The position numbers were made by a program, and so were the translations under genes. From assembly GCF_036250695.1 (NCBI RefSeq), contig NZ_CP109427.1, positions 186,001-250,000 on the forward strand: a DNA stretch of 64,000 bases. Reading direction: 5' to 3'. Below the pieces are notes generated by a model. That model was not told where the DNA came from, did not search any database, and saw nothing but the letters and a program-made list of their open reading frames with translations. Source of the DNA: Streptomyces sp. NBC_01497 (lineage in GTDB: Bacteria > Actinomycetota > Actinomycetes > Streptomycetales > Streptomycetaceae). Shown here piece by piece: positions 7,867-19,655 of this stretch (positions are counted from its first letter, which is position 1; each line of letters starts with the position of its first letter).

Positions 7867-9243
7867 ATGCCCCTGTCCCTCAACCCGGCGACCGAGGTCC
7901 GGGACGCCGAGTACGCCACACACACGCCCCCACAGGTCGAGGCGGCACTGGCCGCCGCCGCCACCGCGCAACGGAGCTGGCGTGCCACACCCATCGCCGG
8001 CCGGCTGCCGCTGCTGAGCGCGATCGCCCGTGAGCTCCGCGCCGATCGGGAGAGCTTCGCCCGGTTGATCACGCGCGAGATGGGCAAACCGATCACGGAG
8101 GCCCGTGCCGAGGTCGAGAAGTCTGCGTGGACACTCGACCACTACGCCGAGCACGGCGAGCGCTATCTCGCGGCGGAGACGGTCCCTTCCGGCGCGAGCG
8201 AGAGCACCGTCGTCTTCGAGCCCCTGGGCGTCGTGCTCGCGATCATGCCGTGGAACTACCCGTTCTGGCAGTTCTTCCGCTTCCTCGCACCGGCGCTGGC
8301 CGCGGGGAACGGAACGGTCCTCAAGCACGCGAGCAACGTGCCGGCCTGCGCGACACTGCTGGCGGAGATCGTGCGGCGGGCAGGCGCGCCCGAAGGGCTG
8401 TGCGCCAGTCTGCTGGTGGAGCCCGAAGCGGTGGCCGGCCTGATCGCCGACGACCGTATCGCGGCGGTCACCCTCACCGGCTCCACCCAGGTGGGTGCGA
8501 TCGTCGCCGCGCAGTGCGGCGCCCACCTGAAGAAGCACGTCCTGGAACTTGGCGGCTCGGATCCGCTCATCGTCCTCGCCGACGCCGACCTGGACGAGGC
8601 TTCCACGGTGGCGGTCCGCTCCCGCTTCAACACCACCGGGCAGAGCTGCGTCAACGCCAAACGCTTCCTCGTGGACGAGAGCGTGGCGGACGAGTTCGTG
8701 GAACTCCTGGTGGCCAAGGCCGGTGCGCTCGTGGTCGGCGACCCGCTGGATGATGCGACGGACATCGGGCCGCTGGCACGGGGCGACCTGCGTGAAGCGC
8801 TCCACGACCAGGTGCAGCGCACCGTAGCGGCAGGCGGGGTCCTGCGGCTGGGCGGGCAGAGCGTCGAGGGCCCGGGATTCTTCTACCCGCCCACGATCAT
8901 CGACCATGTCACCCCCGCGATGGCCGCGTTCACCGAGGAGACGTTCGGCCCGGTGGCCGGGGTGACCCGGGTCAGCGGCGCCGAGGAGGCGGTCGAGCTG
9001 GCCAACAGGACCGAGTTCGGCCTCGGCGCCGCACTGTGGACCGCTGATCTCGACGAAGCCCGGCGGCTCGTCCGGCTCATCGACGCCGGCGCCGTCTTCG
9101 TCAACGGCCAGGTGGCCTCGGACCCCCGTCTGCCGTTCGGCGGGATCAAGAAGTCGGGATACGGCCGCGAGCTCGGCGGCTACGGGATAAGGGAGTTCGT
9201 CAACGTGAAGACCCTCTGGTTCGGTCCCGCGGTGACGGCGTGA
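7867..9243 (+). CDS. NAD(P)-dependent aldehyde dehydrogenase, succinate-semialdehyde type
   Basis: A 458-residue ALDH-superfamily enzyme that oxidises an aldehyde to a carboxylic acid. It is in the compact GabD2/succinate-semialdehyde-like group: PWNYPFWQ with Asn130, the general base Glu227 in LELGGSDP, the nucleophile Cys261 in GQSCVNAKRF, and the C-terminal LPFGGIKKSGYGREL. The gene lies 30 bases after the dehydrogenase, with a GAAAGGA ribosome site, and its stop overlaps the next start. In the island it is the obvious partner for aldehydes released by ornithine aminotransferase or by the kinase/PLP fusion enzyme. The true aldehyde is not determinable from the sequence. Confidence 0.9.
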   Translation: MPLSLNPATEVRDAEYATHTPPQVEAALAAAATAQRSWRATPIAGRLPLLSAIARELRADRESFARLITREMGKPITEARAEVEKSAWTLDHYAEHGERYLAAETVPSGASESTVVFEPLGVVLAIMPWNYPFWQFFRFLAPALAAGNGTVLKHASNVPACATLLAEIVRRAGAPEGLCASLLVEPEAVAGLIADDRIAAVTLTGSTQVGAIVAAQCGAHLKKHVLELGGSDPLIVLADADLDEASTVAVRSRFNTTGQSCVNAKRFLVDESVADEFVELLVAKAGALVVGDPLDDATDIGPLARGDLREALHDQVQRTVAAGGVLRLGGQSVEGPGFFYPPTIIDHVTPAMAAFTEETFGPVAGVTRVSGAEEAVELANRTEFGLGAALWTADLDEARRLVRLIDAGAVFVNGQVASDPRLPFGGIKKSGYGRELGGYGIREFVNVKTLWFGPAVTA

Positions 9244-9974
9244 GCGCCGGCGTCCACCAGCGGCCGTCCATCCTCCGGCCCGCCGACCTCCCGGCCACGG
9301 ACCGCGGTGCCGGGGCGCGGACGGTGCCGCTGGTGACGAACGCCCGGGGCGCGACCGCCTTCCTCAACGGCATCACGAGTTTCGAGCCCGGTGCGGCGAT
9401 CGGGCATCACGTCCACAACGTCGCGGAATCAGTGGTGGTCGTCCAGGGTGACGCCGTCGTGGACATCGACGGAGTACGCACACCGCTGAAGGTCTTCGAC
9501 ACCACTTTCGTGCCGGCGAACATCCCGCACCACTTCGAGAACGCCTCTGACACAACACCCATGAAGATCTTCTGGACCTACGCCTCCGTCGAGGCGACCA
9601 GGACGCTCGTCGGCTCCGGTGAGCACTCGCGCATCGACGCGGAACACCAGGGACGGGCCCCGGACTCAGGGACGGTGGTGCACGAGGTCGCCCGGATCAC
9701 CGTACAGCCGGGCAGGGAGGCCGAGTTCGAGGCGGCGGTCGCGAAGGCGGCCACGCTGTTCCAGCAGTCGAAGGGGGCACGGACCCTCGTGCTGGACCAC
9801 GCGCACGAGAACCCACTGGAGTACCGCCTCGTCGTGGGCTGGGAGACGGTGGACGACCACCTCGCCGGCTTCCGGGACTCGGCGCGGTTCCAGGAGTGGC
9901 GCCGGCTCATCGCCGGCACCCTCTCCGGGCTCCCCGAGGTCACGCACTTCACGAACGTGCTGACCGCGTTCTGA
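9240..9974 (+). CDS. cupin domain fused to an antibiotic-biosynthesis-monooxygenase-type domain
   Basis: A 244-residue two-domain protein. Residues about 40-120 form a small cupin barrel (GAAIGHHVHNVAESVVVVQG, then VPANIPHHFENAS), with His residues and a Glu placed for a metal. Residues about 145-240 form a ferredoxin-like dimeric alpha/beta barrel of the ABM/Dabb type (HEVARITVQPGREAEFEAA, ending FTNVLTAF), a fold used by small cofactor-free oxygenases and isomerases. The GTG start overlaps the stop of the aldehyde dehydrogenase as GTGA, which implies translational coupling. I know no named family with exactly this order, so function is open: oxygenation or isomerisation of a pathway intermediate, or a sensor, are possibilities. 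Confidence 0.75.
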   Translation: MSAGVHQRPSILRPADLPATDRGAGARTVPLVTNARGATAFLNGITSFEPGAAIGHHVHNVAESVVVVQGDAVVDIDGVRTPLKVFDTTFVPANIPHHFENASDTTPMKIFWTYASVEATRTLVGSGEHSRIDAEHQGRAPDSGTVVHEVARITVQPGREAEFEAAVAKAATLFQQSKGARTLVLDHAHENPLEYRLVVGWETVDDHLAGFRDSARFQEWRRLIAGTLSGLPEVTHFTNVLTAF

Positions 9975-9997
9975 CACCTGGCGGAGAAAGGGACGAC

Positions 9998-10921
9998 GTG
10001 ACGAGCGACTGGGACCTGGACGCGGTCCAGGATCTGCTGCACGGACGGAGCAACTGGCGCCGCTGGGGCGACGACGACCAGATGGGCGCCGTCAACCTGA
10101 TCACGGACCGCAAGCGTGTCGAGGCGGCGCGGCTGGTGCGCACGGGCCGGACGCTCTCGCTGAGCCGGCCCTTCCCGACCCGGCCGCAGGCAGGCAATCC
10201 GCGCCCGGCCGCGCACTACACGACGAAGACGCCCCGAGGGGCGGGCGGAATCTCGGGCGACTACTACGGGATCGAGTACCACGGCATCGCGTCCACCCAT
10301 GTCGACGCCCTCTGCCACGTCTGGGACGACCAGGGAATGTGGCAGGGCAGGGATCCCGATGTGGAACTCACGTCGCGGGGCAGCCGGTGGGGTTCGATCG
10401 ACCACTGGCGTCGCGGGATCCTCACCCGAGGCGTGCTGCTCGACGTGCCGGCCTTCCGTGGTGAGCCGTACGTGACACAGAGCCGGCCCGTCCACGGCGA
10501 CGAACTCGACGAGATCGCCCGGGCACAAGGGGTCACCCTCGGCGCTGGTGACGCGGTGGTCGTCTACTCGGGACGCGACAGCTGGGACCGTGAGCAACCC
10601 GCCTGGGGCACCGGACACACGGAACTCGGCGCGCCACGCCGACCGGGGCTGCACGCCTCCTGCCTGGCGTTCCTGCGCGACCACGACTGTGCGGCGCTCG
10701 CCTGGGACATGCTGGACCACACCCCGAACGAGTGGGGGATTCCCTGGACGGTCCACGGTGCCGTCTTCGCGTACGGGCTGGCCGTCGTGGACAACTGCGA
10801 ACTGCGTCAACTCGCCGACGTGTGCCGCGCCGAGGGCCGGTACGAGTTCCTGTTCGTCGTGTCCCCCCTGGTCGTCGAGGGCGGGACAGGTTCGCCCGCC
10901 AACCCGCTCGCGGTGCTGTGA
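9998..10921 (+). CDS. cyclase-family (kynurenine-formamidase-like) metal hydrolase
   Basis: A 307-residue member of the cyclase / KynB-like family, metal-dependent hydrolases that open amides, lactones or formyl groups. The characteristic metal-binding signature is STHVDALCHVWD near residue 95; it is followed by a long Trp-rich insertion and a C-terminal WDMLDHTP region. The N-terminus (NWRRWGDDDQMGAVNLIT) is typical of the longer actinobacterial and proteobacterial subgroup, which is mostly uncharacterised. GTG at 9998 follows GGAGAAAGGGACGAC. It closes the plus-strand operon and converges on the second GntR gene with only 11 bases between them. It most likely hydrolyses an N-acyl or cyclic intermediate. 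Confidence 0.85.
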   Translation: MTSDWDLDAVQDLLHGRSNWRRWGDDDQMGAVNLITDRKRVEAARLVRTGRTLSLSRPFPTRPQAGNPRPAAHYTTKTPRGAGGISGDYYGIEYHGIASTHVDALCHVWDDQGMWQGRDPDVELTSRGSRWGSIDHWRRGILTRGVLLDVPAFRGEPYVTQSRPVHGDELDEIARAQGVTLGAGDAVVVYSGRDSWDREQPAWGTGHTELGAPRRPGLHASCLAFLRDHDCAALAWDMLDHTPNEWGIPWTVHGAVFAYGLAVVDNCELRQLADVCRAEGRYEFLFVVSPLVVEGGTGSPANPLAVL

Positions 10922-10932
10922 CCCGCGGGCGG

Positions 10933-11601
10933 TCAGGACTCCAGAGCGGTGAACACGTGGGCGCCGAGGCTGCCGCGCACGTGCTTCTTCATGACCCTCT
11001 CGGCGGTCCTGGCGTCGCCGGCGATCACCGCTTCCGCGATCTCGATGTGCTCCTGCCTGACCCGTTCCTGGTCTTCGGCGGAGTCCGGCTTCGAGCTCAG
11101 CTGCAGCTGCCGGTAACGGTCGGCCTTGTCCCAGAGGCCCTCCAGCAGCGACATCAGCAGCGGGTTGTGGGACGCCGTGTAGACACTACGGTGAAAGGCC
11201 CGGTGCAACAGCAGGGACTGCAAGTCGGTCGAGGTGCTGAGCGGTTCGAGGCCCTTGAGGGCCCCTTCTATGGCGGCCTTGTCCGCATCGGTCAGCCGGC
11301 TGGCCGCGAGCTTCGCGGCCAGCGGGTCGAGTCGCTCCCTGACCTCGAACAGGCTGCGTGCCTCTTCGGCCGTGAGCCTCGTGACCCGCGCGTCCCGGTG
11401 CGCGTCGATCGTGACCAGCCCCTCGGCGTCCAGCCGCCGCAGCGCCTCGCGCAGCGGCGTCGTGCTCACGCCGAGTTCGACGGCGAGCTGCTCCTGCGAG
11501 ATGGATTGGCCCTGTTCCAGTTCCCCGGCGAGAATGCGGCGGCGCAGCTCCTCGTAGACGTAAGCGTTCTTCGTAAGGGCGGGACGAGGATTGACGCTCA
11601 T
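10933..11601 (-). CDS. GntR-family transcriptional regulator, FCD subfamily
   Basis: A 222-residue regulator of standard FadR/FCD size. The winged helix at residues about 12-75 reads VYEELRRRILAGELEQGQ, then SQEQLAVELGVSTTPLREAL and RLDAEGLVTID. The FCD bundle follows, with HRAFHRSVYTASHN and the metal-type QEHIEIAEAVIAGDA. It starts at ATG 11599-11601; a longer frame adds about 20 unlikely residues. It faces away from the permease gene, and the only palindrome between the two is the 13-bp motif at 11779-11791. Since four more copies lie in the island, this is the best candidate for the protein that binds them. It would repress until a carboxylate or amino-acid-like ligand is present. Confidence 0.9.
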   Translation of the reverse strand: MSVNPRPALTKNAYVYEELRRRILAGELEQGQSISQEQLAVELGVSTTPLREALRRLDAEGLVTIDAHRDARVTRLTAEEARSLFEVRERLDPLAAKLAASRLTDADKAAIEGALKGLEPLSTSTDLQSLLLHRAFHRSVYTASHNPLLMSLLEGLWDKADRYRQLQLSSKPDSAEDQERVRQEHIEIAEAVIAGDARTAERVMKKHVRGSLGAHVFTALES

Positions 11602-11778
11602 CGACCTGGCATTCTCTTCTCCGGCGGATGTAGTGAAGGTCAGGATACAGAGCCCGCCCGGCAAGCGAAGGCAAGCTGTCCACTACGGGCTGCATCCTAT
11701 GGTGTCGTGGATCGACCGGTCCCCCGCCGCCCGAACCGGCGGCCCGAACAGGACCGCACCGACCATTTCTTCTTGAGC

Positions 11779-11791
11779 TTATAGGCTATAT
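11779..11791. promoter_or_regulatory. 13-bp palindromic operator, site 3
   Basis: TTATAGGCTATAT lies between the divergent GntR gene (start 11601) and the ABC permease gene (start 11904). It holds the full 11-bp TATAG-G-CTATA core, identical to site 1. Confidence 0.75.
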
Positions 11792-11806
11792 CCTCCGGGG
11801 ACTGCC

Positions 11807-11849
11807 CGTACGCGGTGACCCGTACCCGGTGACCCCGTACGCGGTGACC
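11807..11849. repeat. three 14-bp direct repeats in the permease leader
   Basis: CGTACGCGGTGACC occurs at 11807-11820 and 11836-11849, with a one-base variant (CGTACCCGGTGACC) at 11821-11834. It sits between operator site 3 and the permease start. Replication slippage is the simple explanation; an added binding site is possible. Confidence 0.7.
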
Positions 11850-11903
11850 CCCACCACCAGCAACCGGTACTGCGCCACAGAAGAGGTAAGGACACCTTGT
11901 TCC

Positions 11904-12674
11904 ATGGGCGATTTCATCCATTCATTCTTTGATCTGCATCAGATACTCGCGGTCATGCCCGACCTGCTCGGTGAGGGCCTGCGCAACATGCTCATCATCG
12001 CGTCGCTCTCGCTGCTCCTCGGGCTCGTCGTCGGGCTCGTCCTGGCGATGCTCCTCATCGCCGCGCGCTGGTGGCTGCGTACCCCCGCCCGGATCTACGT
12101 CGACGTGTTCCGCGGCCTGCCCGCGATCGTCACCGTGAGCCTCATCGGCATCGGGCTGCCGTCCGCGGGGATCAAGCCGTTCGGCCAATCGCCCCTGGGC
12201 TACGCGGTTCTCGCCGTAGGCCTCATCAACGCGGCCTACATCGCCGAGATCTTCCGCTCCGGGATCCAGAGCGTGCCGACCGGCCAGACGGAAGCCGGGC
12301 GCAGCCTCGGCATGAGCCACATGGCGACCCTCTTGCTGATCGTGGTGCCGCAGGGCATCCGAAACGTGCTGCCGGCGCTGGCCAACCAGTTCATCATCGC
12401 CGTCAAGGAGAGCTCACTCGTCTACCTGCTCGGGCTCGCCGTCGGCGAGCGCGAGCTGTACTTCATCGCCCAGCAGGCCCAGTCGGTCACGTACAACTCC
12501 TCCTCGTTCGTCGCCGCCGGCCTGGTGTACATCGTGTTCACCGTGCCACTCACCCACCTCGTCAACTGGTTCGACCGGCGCCTGCGGGAGGGCAAGCGCC
12601 CCACGGTCGACGACGCACCGGACATGACCGAGCCGCTGACGCCCGCCGGCGTGGGATTCGAACCAGGAGCCTGA
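11904..12674 (+). CDS. amino-acid-type ABC transporter permease
   Basis: A 256-residue integral membrane protein of the His/Glu/Gln/Arg/opine permease family, with about five transmembrane segments. The EAA-loop that contacts the ATPase reads [20 protein letters not shown], and [26 protein letters not shown] follows in the standard arrangement. It probably works as a homodimer, as no second permease gene is present. The ATG at 11904 lies after AAGAGGTAAGG. The ATPase gene begins two bases after its stop. Together with the lipoprotein at 4869-5738 it completes one uptake system, which share the same operator motif. Confidence 0.92.
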   Translation: MGDFIHSFFDLHQILAVMPDLLGEGLRNMLIIASLSLLLGLVVGLVLAMLLIAARWWLRTPARIYVDVFRGLPAIVTVSLIGIGLPSAGIKPFGQSPLGYAVLAVGLINAAYIAEIFRSGIQSVPTGQTEAGRSLGMSHMATLLLIVVPQGIRNVLPALANQFIIAVKESSLVYLLGLAVGERELYFIAQQAQSVTYNSSSFVAAGLVYIVFTVPLTHLVNWFDRRLREGKRPTVDDAPDMTEPLTPAGVGFEPGA

Positions 12675-12676
12675 CC

Positions 12677-13465
12677 ATGGAGAAAGTCATCCAGTCCCCT
12701 ACGAAAGCCGATGCGCGGGCCGGGGACAGCCATGCGCCCGCCATCGAGCTTCAGGAGATCCGCAAGTCGTTCGGCCGCGTCGAGGTCCTCAAGGGTGTCT
12801 CGGCGACAGTGGGTTCGGGTGAGACCGTGTGCCTCATCGGCGCCTCCGGCTCAGGCAAGTCCACGCTGCTGCGCTGCGTCAACCTGCTTGCCCCGCCCAC
12901 CTCCGGAACCATCCGCCTGCACGGGCGGACGATCACCGATCCGAAGGTCGACCTCAACCTCGTCAGGTCACGGACGGGCATGGTCTTCCAGCACTTCAAC
13001 CTCTTCCAGCACATGACCGCGCTGGGCAACATCGCCGTGGCCCTGCGCAAGGTGCGCAAGATGTCCCGGGAAGAGGCAGAGCAACGGGCGCTGGAACAGC
13101 TCGACAAGGTGGGACTGCGTGCGCTGGCTTCGGCACGGCCGGGGAACCTCTCCGGTGGACAGCAGCAACGGGTGGCCATCGCCAGGTCGTTGGCGATGGA
13201 ACCGGACATCATGCTGTTCGACGAGGCCACTTCGGCCCTCGACCCCGAACTGGTCAAGGGCGTGCTCGACGTCATCCGCGACCTCGCCACGTCTTCCGGG
13301 ATGACGATGCTGATTGTCACGCACGAGATGAACTTCGCTCGCGAAGTCGCGGACCGGGTCCTGTTCATGGACCGCGGAGTCATCGCCGAGGAGGGCCAGG
13401 CCCGGCAGGTGCTGTCCGACCCGGGGACACCGCGGTTGCAGTCCTTCCTCTCCCAGGTCCTGTAG
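12677..13465 (+). CDS. amino-acid-type ABC transporter ATP-binding protein
   Basis: A 262-residue ABC ATPase of the polar-amino-acid importer group. Walker A is GASGSGKST, the Q-loop is [12 protein letters not shown], the signature is [15 protein letters not shown], Walker B is [14 protein letters not shown], and the switch histidine is in [18 protein letters not shown] 20-residue N-terminal extension precedes the usual start of the domain. It is cotranscribed with the permease (2-base gap) and is followed by a strong bidirectional terminator. It powers import of the ligand captured by the separate lipoprotein. Confidence 0.93.
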   Translation: MEKVIQSPTKADARAGDSHAPAIELQEIRKSFGRVEVLKGVSATVGSGETVCLIGASGSGKSTLLRCVNLLAPPTSGTIRLHGRTITDPKVDLNLVRSRTGMVFQHFNLFQHMTALGNIAVALRKVRKMSREEAEQRALEQLDKVGLRALASARPGNLSGGQQQRVAIARSLAMEPDIMLFDEATSALDPELVKGVLDVIRDLATSSGMTMLIVTHEMNFAREVADRVLFMDRGVIAEEGQARQVLSDPGTPRLQSFLSQVL

Positions 13466-13565
13466 CGCGACTCGGGCAGGCGTGACCCGCCGGCCCGAGG
13501 ACACGGACAGGCGTGACAGGCGCAGCGAAGCGGTCGCGAGGCGGTGCGACGCGCACAGAGCCGCC

Positions 13566-13600
13566 GGGGCGCCGATTCCTTTCCCTGGAATCGGCGCCCC
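13566..13600. terminator. bidirectional terminator
   Basis: A perfect 14-bp inverted repeat (GGGGCGCCGATTCC, 7-base loop, then its complement) lies between the convergent ATPase gene and the kinase/PLP fusion gene. It probably ends both transcripts. Confidence 0.85.
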
Positions 13601-13619
13601 AGTCGCTTTCCGACGAGGC

Positions 13620-15944
13620 TCAGGCCCGCAGCTCAGCCAGGGACTGGCGGAGCTGATCGATGAACAGGTCCACGTGAGTCGCTTCCCAGACCAGAGGCGG
13701 CCGCACCTTCAGTACGTCGCCGCGGGGGCCGGTCAGACCGGCGAGCACACCCCTGCCGACGAGGTTCTCCAGCAGGGACTGCGCCACCCCGCGCGAGCTC
13801 GCTCCGCCACGGGAGCGGACGTCGACGCCGGCGAGCAGCCCGACACCGCGGACCTCGCCGAGCAGCGGCTCGTCGGCGGCGAGTTCACGAAGCCGCTCGC
13901 GCAGCCGTGTGCCGACCTCGACCGCCTGCGCCGGCAGGCCGGTCAGCTGGAGCACGTCGAGGACGGCGTGGCCGGCGGCCGCCGCGGCGGGTGTCGCGGC
14001 GAACGTCGAGAAGTACTCGTACTTCCCGGCCAGTACGTCGGCGATCTCGCGCCGGGTGACCACTGCGCCGATCGGATACCCGGCGCCCATCGGCTTGCCG
14101 AGCGTCACGATGTCGGGCGTGATGCCCGCGCGGGCGAATCGCCACAGCAGCGGACCGCTGCGCCCGTATCCCGACTGCACCTCGTCAGCGAGGTACAGGG
14201 CATCGACGGCGTGGGCACCGTCGAGGAGACCGGCGAGGAACTCGTGCGGCACGTCGAGGATCCCCTCGGACGTGAACTGCGAGTCGGCCAGAACCAGCGC
14301 CGGCTGTTCGCCCGCCGCGCGCAGCGTCGCGGCGGCCCGCCCGACGCGTCCCACGGCGAGGGACCTGGTCAGTGCGGCCGCGGACCCGTGCGCCGCCTCA
14401 TACGTCGCCACACGGTGCGGCCGGTACCCCTGCGGCCACTCGTTGGAACTCAGATCGGCCATCCACTTCGAAGAACCGTGGAAGGCGTGCTCCGCGACGA
14501 TCGCGGCGTCACCGGAGGTGTACTCGCTCGCCAGGCGCCAGGCGAGTTCGTTCGCCTCGGTGCCCGAGGCGGTGAACAGGCAGGTGTCCAGTCCGGGCGG
14601 CATCGTCTCCAGAACGCGCTCCGCCAGGCCGACTATCTCGGAGTGCAGATAGCGGGAGTGCGTGTTCAGCGTGGCCATCTGGCTGCTCACGGCGTTGGTG
14701 ACCGCGGGGTGCGCGTGTCCGACGACGGCGACGTTGTTGTACGCGTCCAGGTAGCGGGTGCCGTCTGCGGAGTACAGCCACGGCCCCTGACCGCGGACCA
14801 GTTCGAGCGGTTCGCGGTAGAAGAGGGGGGACAGCGGGCCCCCCATGGACCTGGCTCGCCGACCGGGCAGGCTCCGGTCCCCCGCGTGGTCCCCGGGCTG
14901 CCGGGTCCCCGCCAGCCGTTGCATACGGTCCGCGAGTTCGTCGGATCCGAGTGTGCTCAGGAGGCCGAGGACGTGCTCGCTGTTCCGGTCGTACTGCGTG
15001 ATGTAGCGGTAGTTGTCACTGTGGCGACCGCGCCGCGCCGTGGACACCGCCAAGGTCGTGAGCAGGCGGGCGATGACGAGATCCCCGAGCACGGATGCTT
15101 CCGCCGGGGTGAGGGCGCGGTGCCGTTGATAGCCGCGCAGGACCGCGTCGGTCAGCCGCCAGAGCTGCTCCAGGTCGTCGCCGATCGTGCCGCGCAGTAC
15201 GGAGGTGAGAGTGACGGCCAGGTCGCAGACGGCCGCCGTGTGGTGCATGTCCCCGAAGTCGATCACCGCGCTGACCGCGCCCGACTCGGCCAGCACATTG
15301 GTGAGAGTGACATCGGCGTGCTGGACACCGGACGGCAGCGTGCCGGTGGCTTCCAGTGCCGGGCCGACTCTCGCCGCGAGGTCGCGCCACCGGGCGTCCT
15401 TCATGCCCGAATCGGCCACGACACCCGGCATACGCCTGATGTCCCACATCAGCGTGCGTCCGGCCGCCGGGTGGAAGAAGCCCTGCAGGGCGACGGACAT
15501 ACGCCCCGCGACAGCGCCGACCTGCTCGGCGAGCCCGAGGTCGAGTGCTGTGCCTTCCAGCGTGCTGCCGGGAAGGAACGTGATCAGCCGGGCCAGGCAG
15601 CTCCGGCCGGTGTCGTCCCGCAGCTCCGCGATCAGGGTGCCCGCGCGCGTCGCGACGGAGGCCGGGACGGGCAGTGAGGGGTCCGAGGCAAGAACGTGTT
15701 CGCGTGCCCGGACCTCCATGTCGACGACGTCCGGTTGCTCCGCAGGGTTCGCGATCTTGAGGACGAGCCGACCGTCGACGAGGAGGTTGAGGTCGCGCTC
15801 GGCGTCGAGCGGACTCAGCCTCGGGTCTGTCAGGTTCCAGTGCTCGCTGAGCACTTCTTTGAGGCTCTCGGGTGAGAACGTCGGTGCCCGTTCCTCGAAG
15901 ACTCCCTCCGCTGAGTCGTTCGTGCCGTCCGTCCTGATGGCCAT
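13620..15944 (-). CDS. fusion of an APH-type kinase and a class III PLP enzyme (aminotransferase or phospho-lyase)
   Basis: A 774-residue fusion. Residues about 30-330 are an aminoglycoside-phosphotransferase-like kinase with HADVTLTNVL (His209, Asp211, Asn216) and VIDFGD (Asp229). Residues about 365-770 are a fold-type-I class III PLP enzyme with GTEANELAWRLA, ADEVQSGYGRSG (Asp587) and the PLP lysine Lys617 in TLGKPMGAG. Known relatives split the work: the kinase phosphorylates an amino alcohol such as hydroxylysine or ethanolamine, and the PLP half acts as a phospho-lyase, giving an aldehyde, ammonia and phosphate. Larger bacterial fusions often carry a middle peptidase-like domain; here only a short linker is present. 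The ATG at 15942-15944 follows AAAGGAA. It is the last gene of the aconitase operon. Phospho-lyase versus true transaminase cannot be settled from sequence alone. Confidence 0.85.
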   Translation of the reverse strand: MAIRTDGTNDSAEGVFEERAPTFSPESLKEVLSEHWNLTDPRLSPLDAERDLNLLVDGRLVLKIANPAEQPDVVDMEVRAREHVLASDPSLPVPASVATRAGTLIAELRDDTGRSCLARLITFLPGSTLEGTALDLGLAEQVGAVAGRMSVALQGFFHPAAGRTLMWDIRRMPGVVADSGMKDARWRDLAARVGPALEATGTLPSGVQHADVTLTNVLAESGAVSAVIDFGDMHHTAAVCDLAVTLTSVLRGTIGDDLEQLWRLTDAVLRGYQRHRALTPAEASVLGDLVIARLLTTLAVSTARRGRHSDNYRYITQYDRNSEHVLGLLSTLGSDELADRMQRLAGTRQPGDHAGDRSLPGRRARSMGGPLSPLFYREPLELVRGQGPWLYSADGTRYLDAYNNVAVVGHAHPAVTNAVSSQMATLNTHSRYLHSEIVGLAERVLETMPPGLDTCLFTASGTEANELAWRLASEYTSGDAAIVAEHAFHGSSKWMADLSSNEWPQGYRPHRVATYEAAHGSAAALTRSLAVGRVGRAAATLRAAGEQPALVLADSQFTSEGILDVPHEFLAGLLDGAHAVDALYLADEVQSGYGRSGPLLWRFARAGITPDIVTLGKPMGAGYPIGAVVTRREIADVLAGKYEYFSTFAATPAAAAAGHAVLDVLQLTGLPAQAVEVGTRLRERLRELAADEPLLGEVRGVGLLAGVDVRSRGGASSRGVAQSLLENLVGRGVLAGLTGPRGDVLKVRPPLVWEATHVDLFIDQLRQSLAELRA

Positions 15945-15982
15945 GGTGAAGGGTTCCTTTCCCCGGTCGGTGCGCGCCGCCG

Positions 15983-16745
15983 TCAGGGCGACGCGGAGGG
16001 TCTGTCGGTCAGGGAGTCCGGCGGGGCCGTGACCAGGTCCGCGCGCGGGAGTACGTAGCGACCGGGCGCCCCGGCCACGACCGTGAAAGGCCGGTCGTGG
16101 CCGGGGTACACGAGGTCCGCGTGCACCCGTACGTGTTCCATGGAACGCGCGGCGGCGTCCTTCCCGGCCAAGACCACGGTGCAGCGCCCGGAGCGCAGTG
16201 CGCGCGCGGACGAGACGGCATCGCCCGTCAACAGCGCGGCACCCGCGGCCGTTTCGACGGTGAGGCCGATCGAACCCGCGGTGTGCCCGGGCAGACCGGT
16301 GACGGTGACTCCCGGGGCGACGGCGAGGCCGTCGATGGCCGCTCGGACCGACAGCGGCCGCAGAATCGCTCCTGACCAAGGAGGAGTCACCGGGTCGTCG
16401 AGGGGTACGGCCGCGAGGTGGTCGAGCTCCGCCGGATGCAGCAGGACGTCGGCATGCGGGAAGAGGTCGGCGTTCTGGATGTGGTCGTAATGCGCGTGGG
16501 AGAGCACCAGGGTGTCGATGTCCCGGACGGTCAGACCGCGTTGGGCGAGGGCGCGATGCAGCGCCCGCCTGCGCCCGGCGTGGGCGCAGTCGAAGAGGAT
16601 CCGCCGCGACCCGCGGGTGACGAGGTAGACGCCGCAGAACCCGATGCTCCCCTGGTCCGAGGAGAGCGCGAAGCCGAGGAGAAGGGTGTCGACGACGGCC
16701 GCCGGGCCGGCGGCGGGCTCGGCCGGGCGTGTGCCGCCCCGCTGG

Positions 16746-16753
<8 letters not shown>
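15983..16753 (-). CDS. metallo-beta-lactamase-fold hydrolase
   Basis: A predicted 256-residue MBL-fold enzyme. The metal site is visible: LSHAHYDHIQNA (HxHxDH), GLPGHTAGSIGL, LLTGDAVSS and the late VYPGHDRPF. Lactonases, glyoxalase-II-like thioesterases and other hydrolases share this pattern. I place the start at TTG 16751-16753, which overlaps the end of the aconitase gene by eight bases and has GAGGGG upstream; an ATG at 16798 would give 15 more residues and a longer overlap. It lies in the middle of the aconitase operon, 38 bases before the fusion gene, so it probably opens a lactone or thioester intermediate of the pathway. Confidence 0.82.
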
Positions 16754-19460
<2,707 letters not shown>

Positions 19461-19482
19461 GCGTTTGGTCCCTCACTATATT

Positions 19483-19495
19483 CTATAAGCTATAT
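19483..19495. promoter_or_regulatory. 13-bp palindromic operator, site 4
   Basis: CTATAAGCTATAT lies directly upstream of the aconitase start on the reverse strand, next to a TATAGT box that could be its -10. It matches site 2 at 12 of 13 bases. Confidence 0.75.
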
Positions 19496-19655
19496 TATTG
19501 GTCGCCGTGAGAGCGGAACAGGCCGTCACCCCGACCGCCCACCCCCGCGCCGGAGCTCCTCACAAACCCGGCCCGAACACCTACCGAAGGCCGCCCGACC
19601 CGAAAGGGCACGGACCTGCGGAGCGGGGCCGGACGGCCACCCCGGTGCGGCTGCC

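Noticed and set aside
5878..8907. A 1009-codon open frame on the reverse strand
   Set aside because: Only its last 180 codons (SGNH hydrolase) show family motifs; the rest is antisense to the dehydrogenase and aldehyde dehydrogenase genes, kept open by GC-rich codon use.
15945..16379. Upstream extension of the kinase/PLP fusion gene
   Set aside because: The extension overlaps the MBL hydrolase gene and is arginine-rich shadow sequence; a good ribosome site and domain start support ATG 15944.
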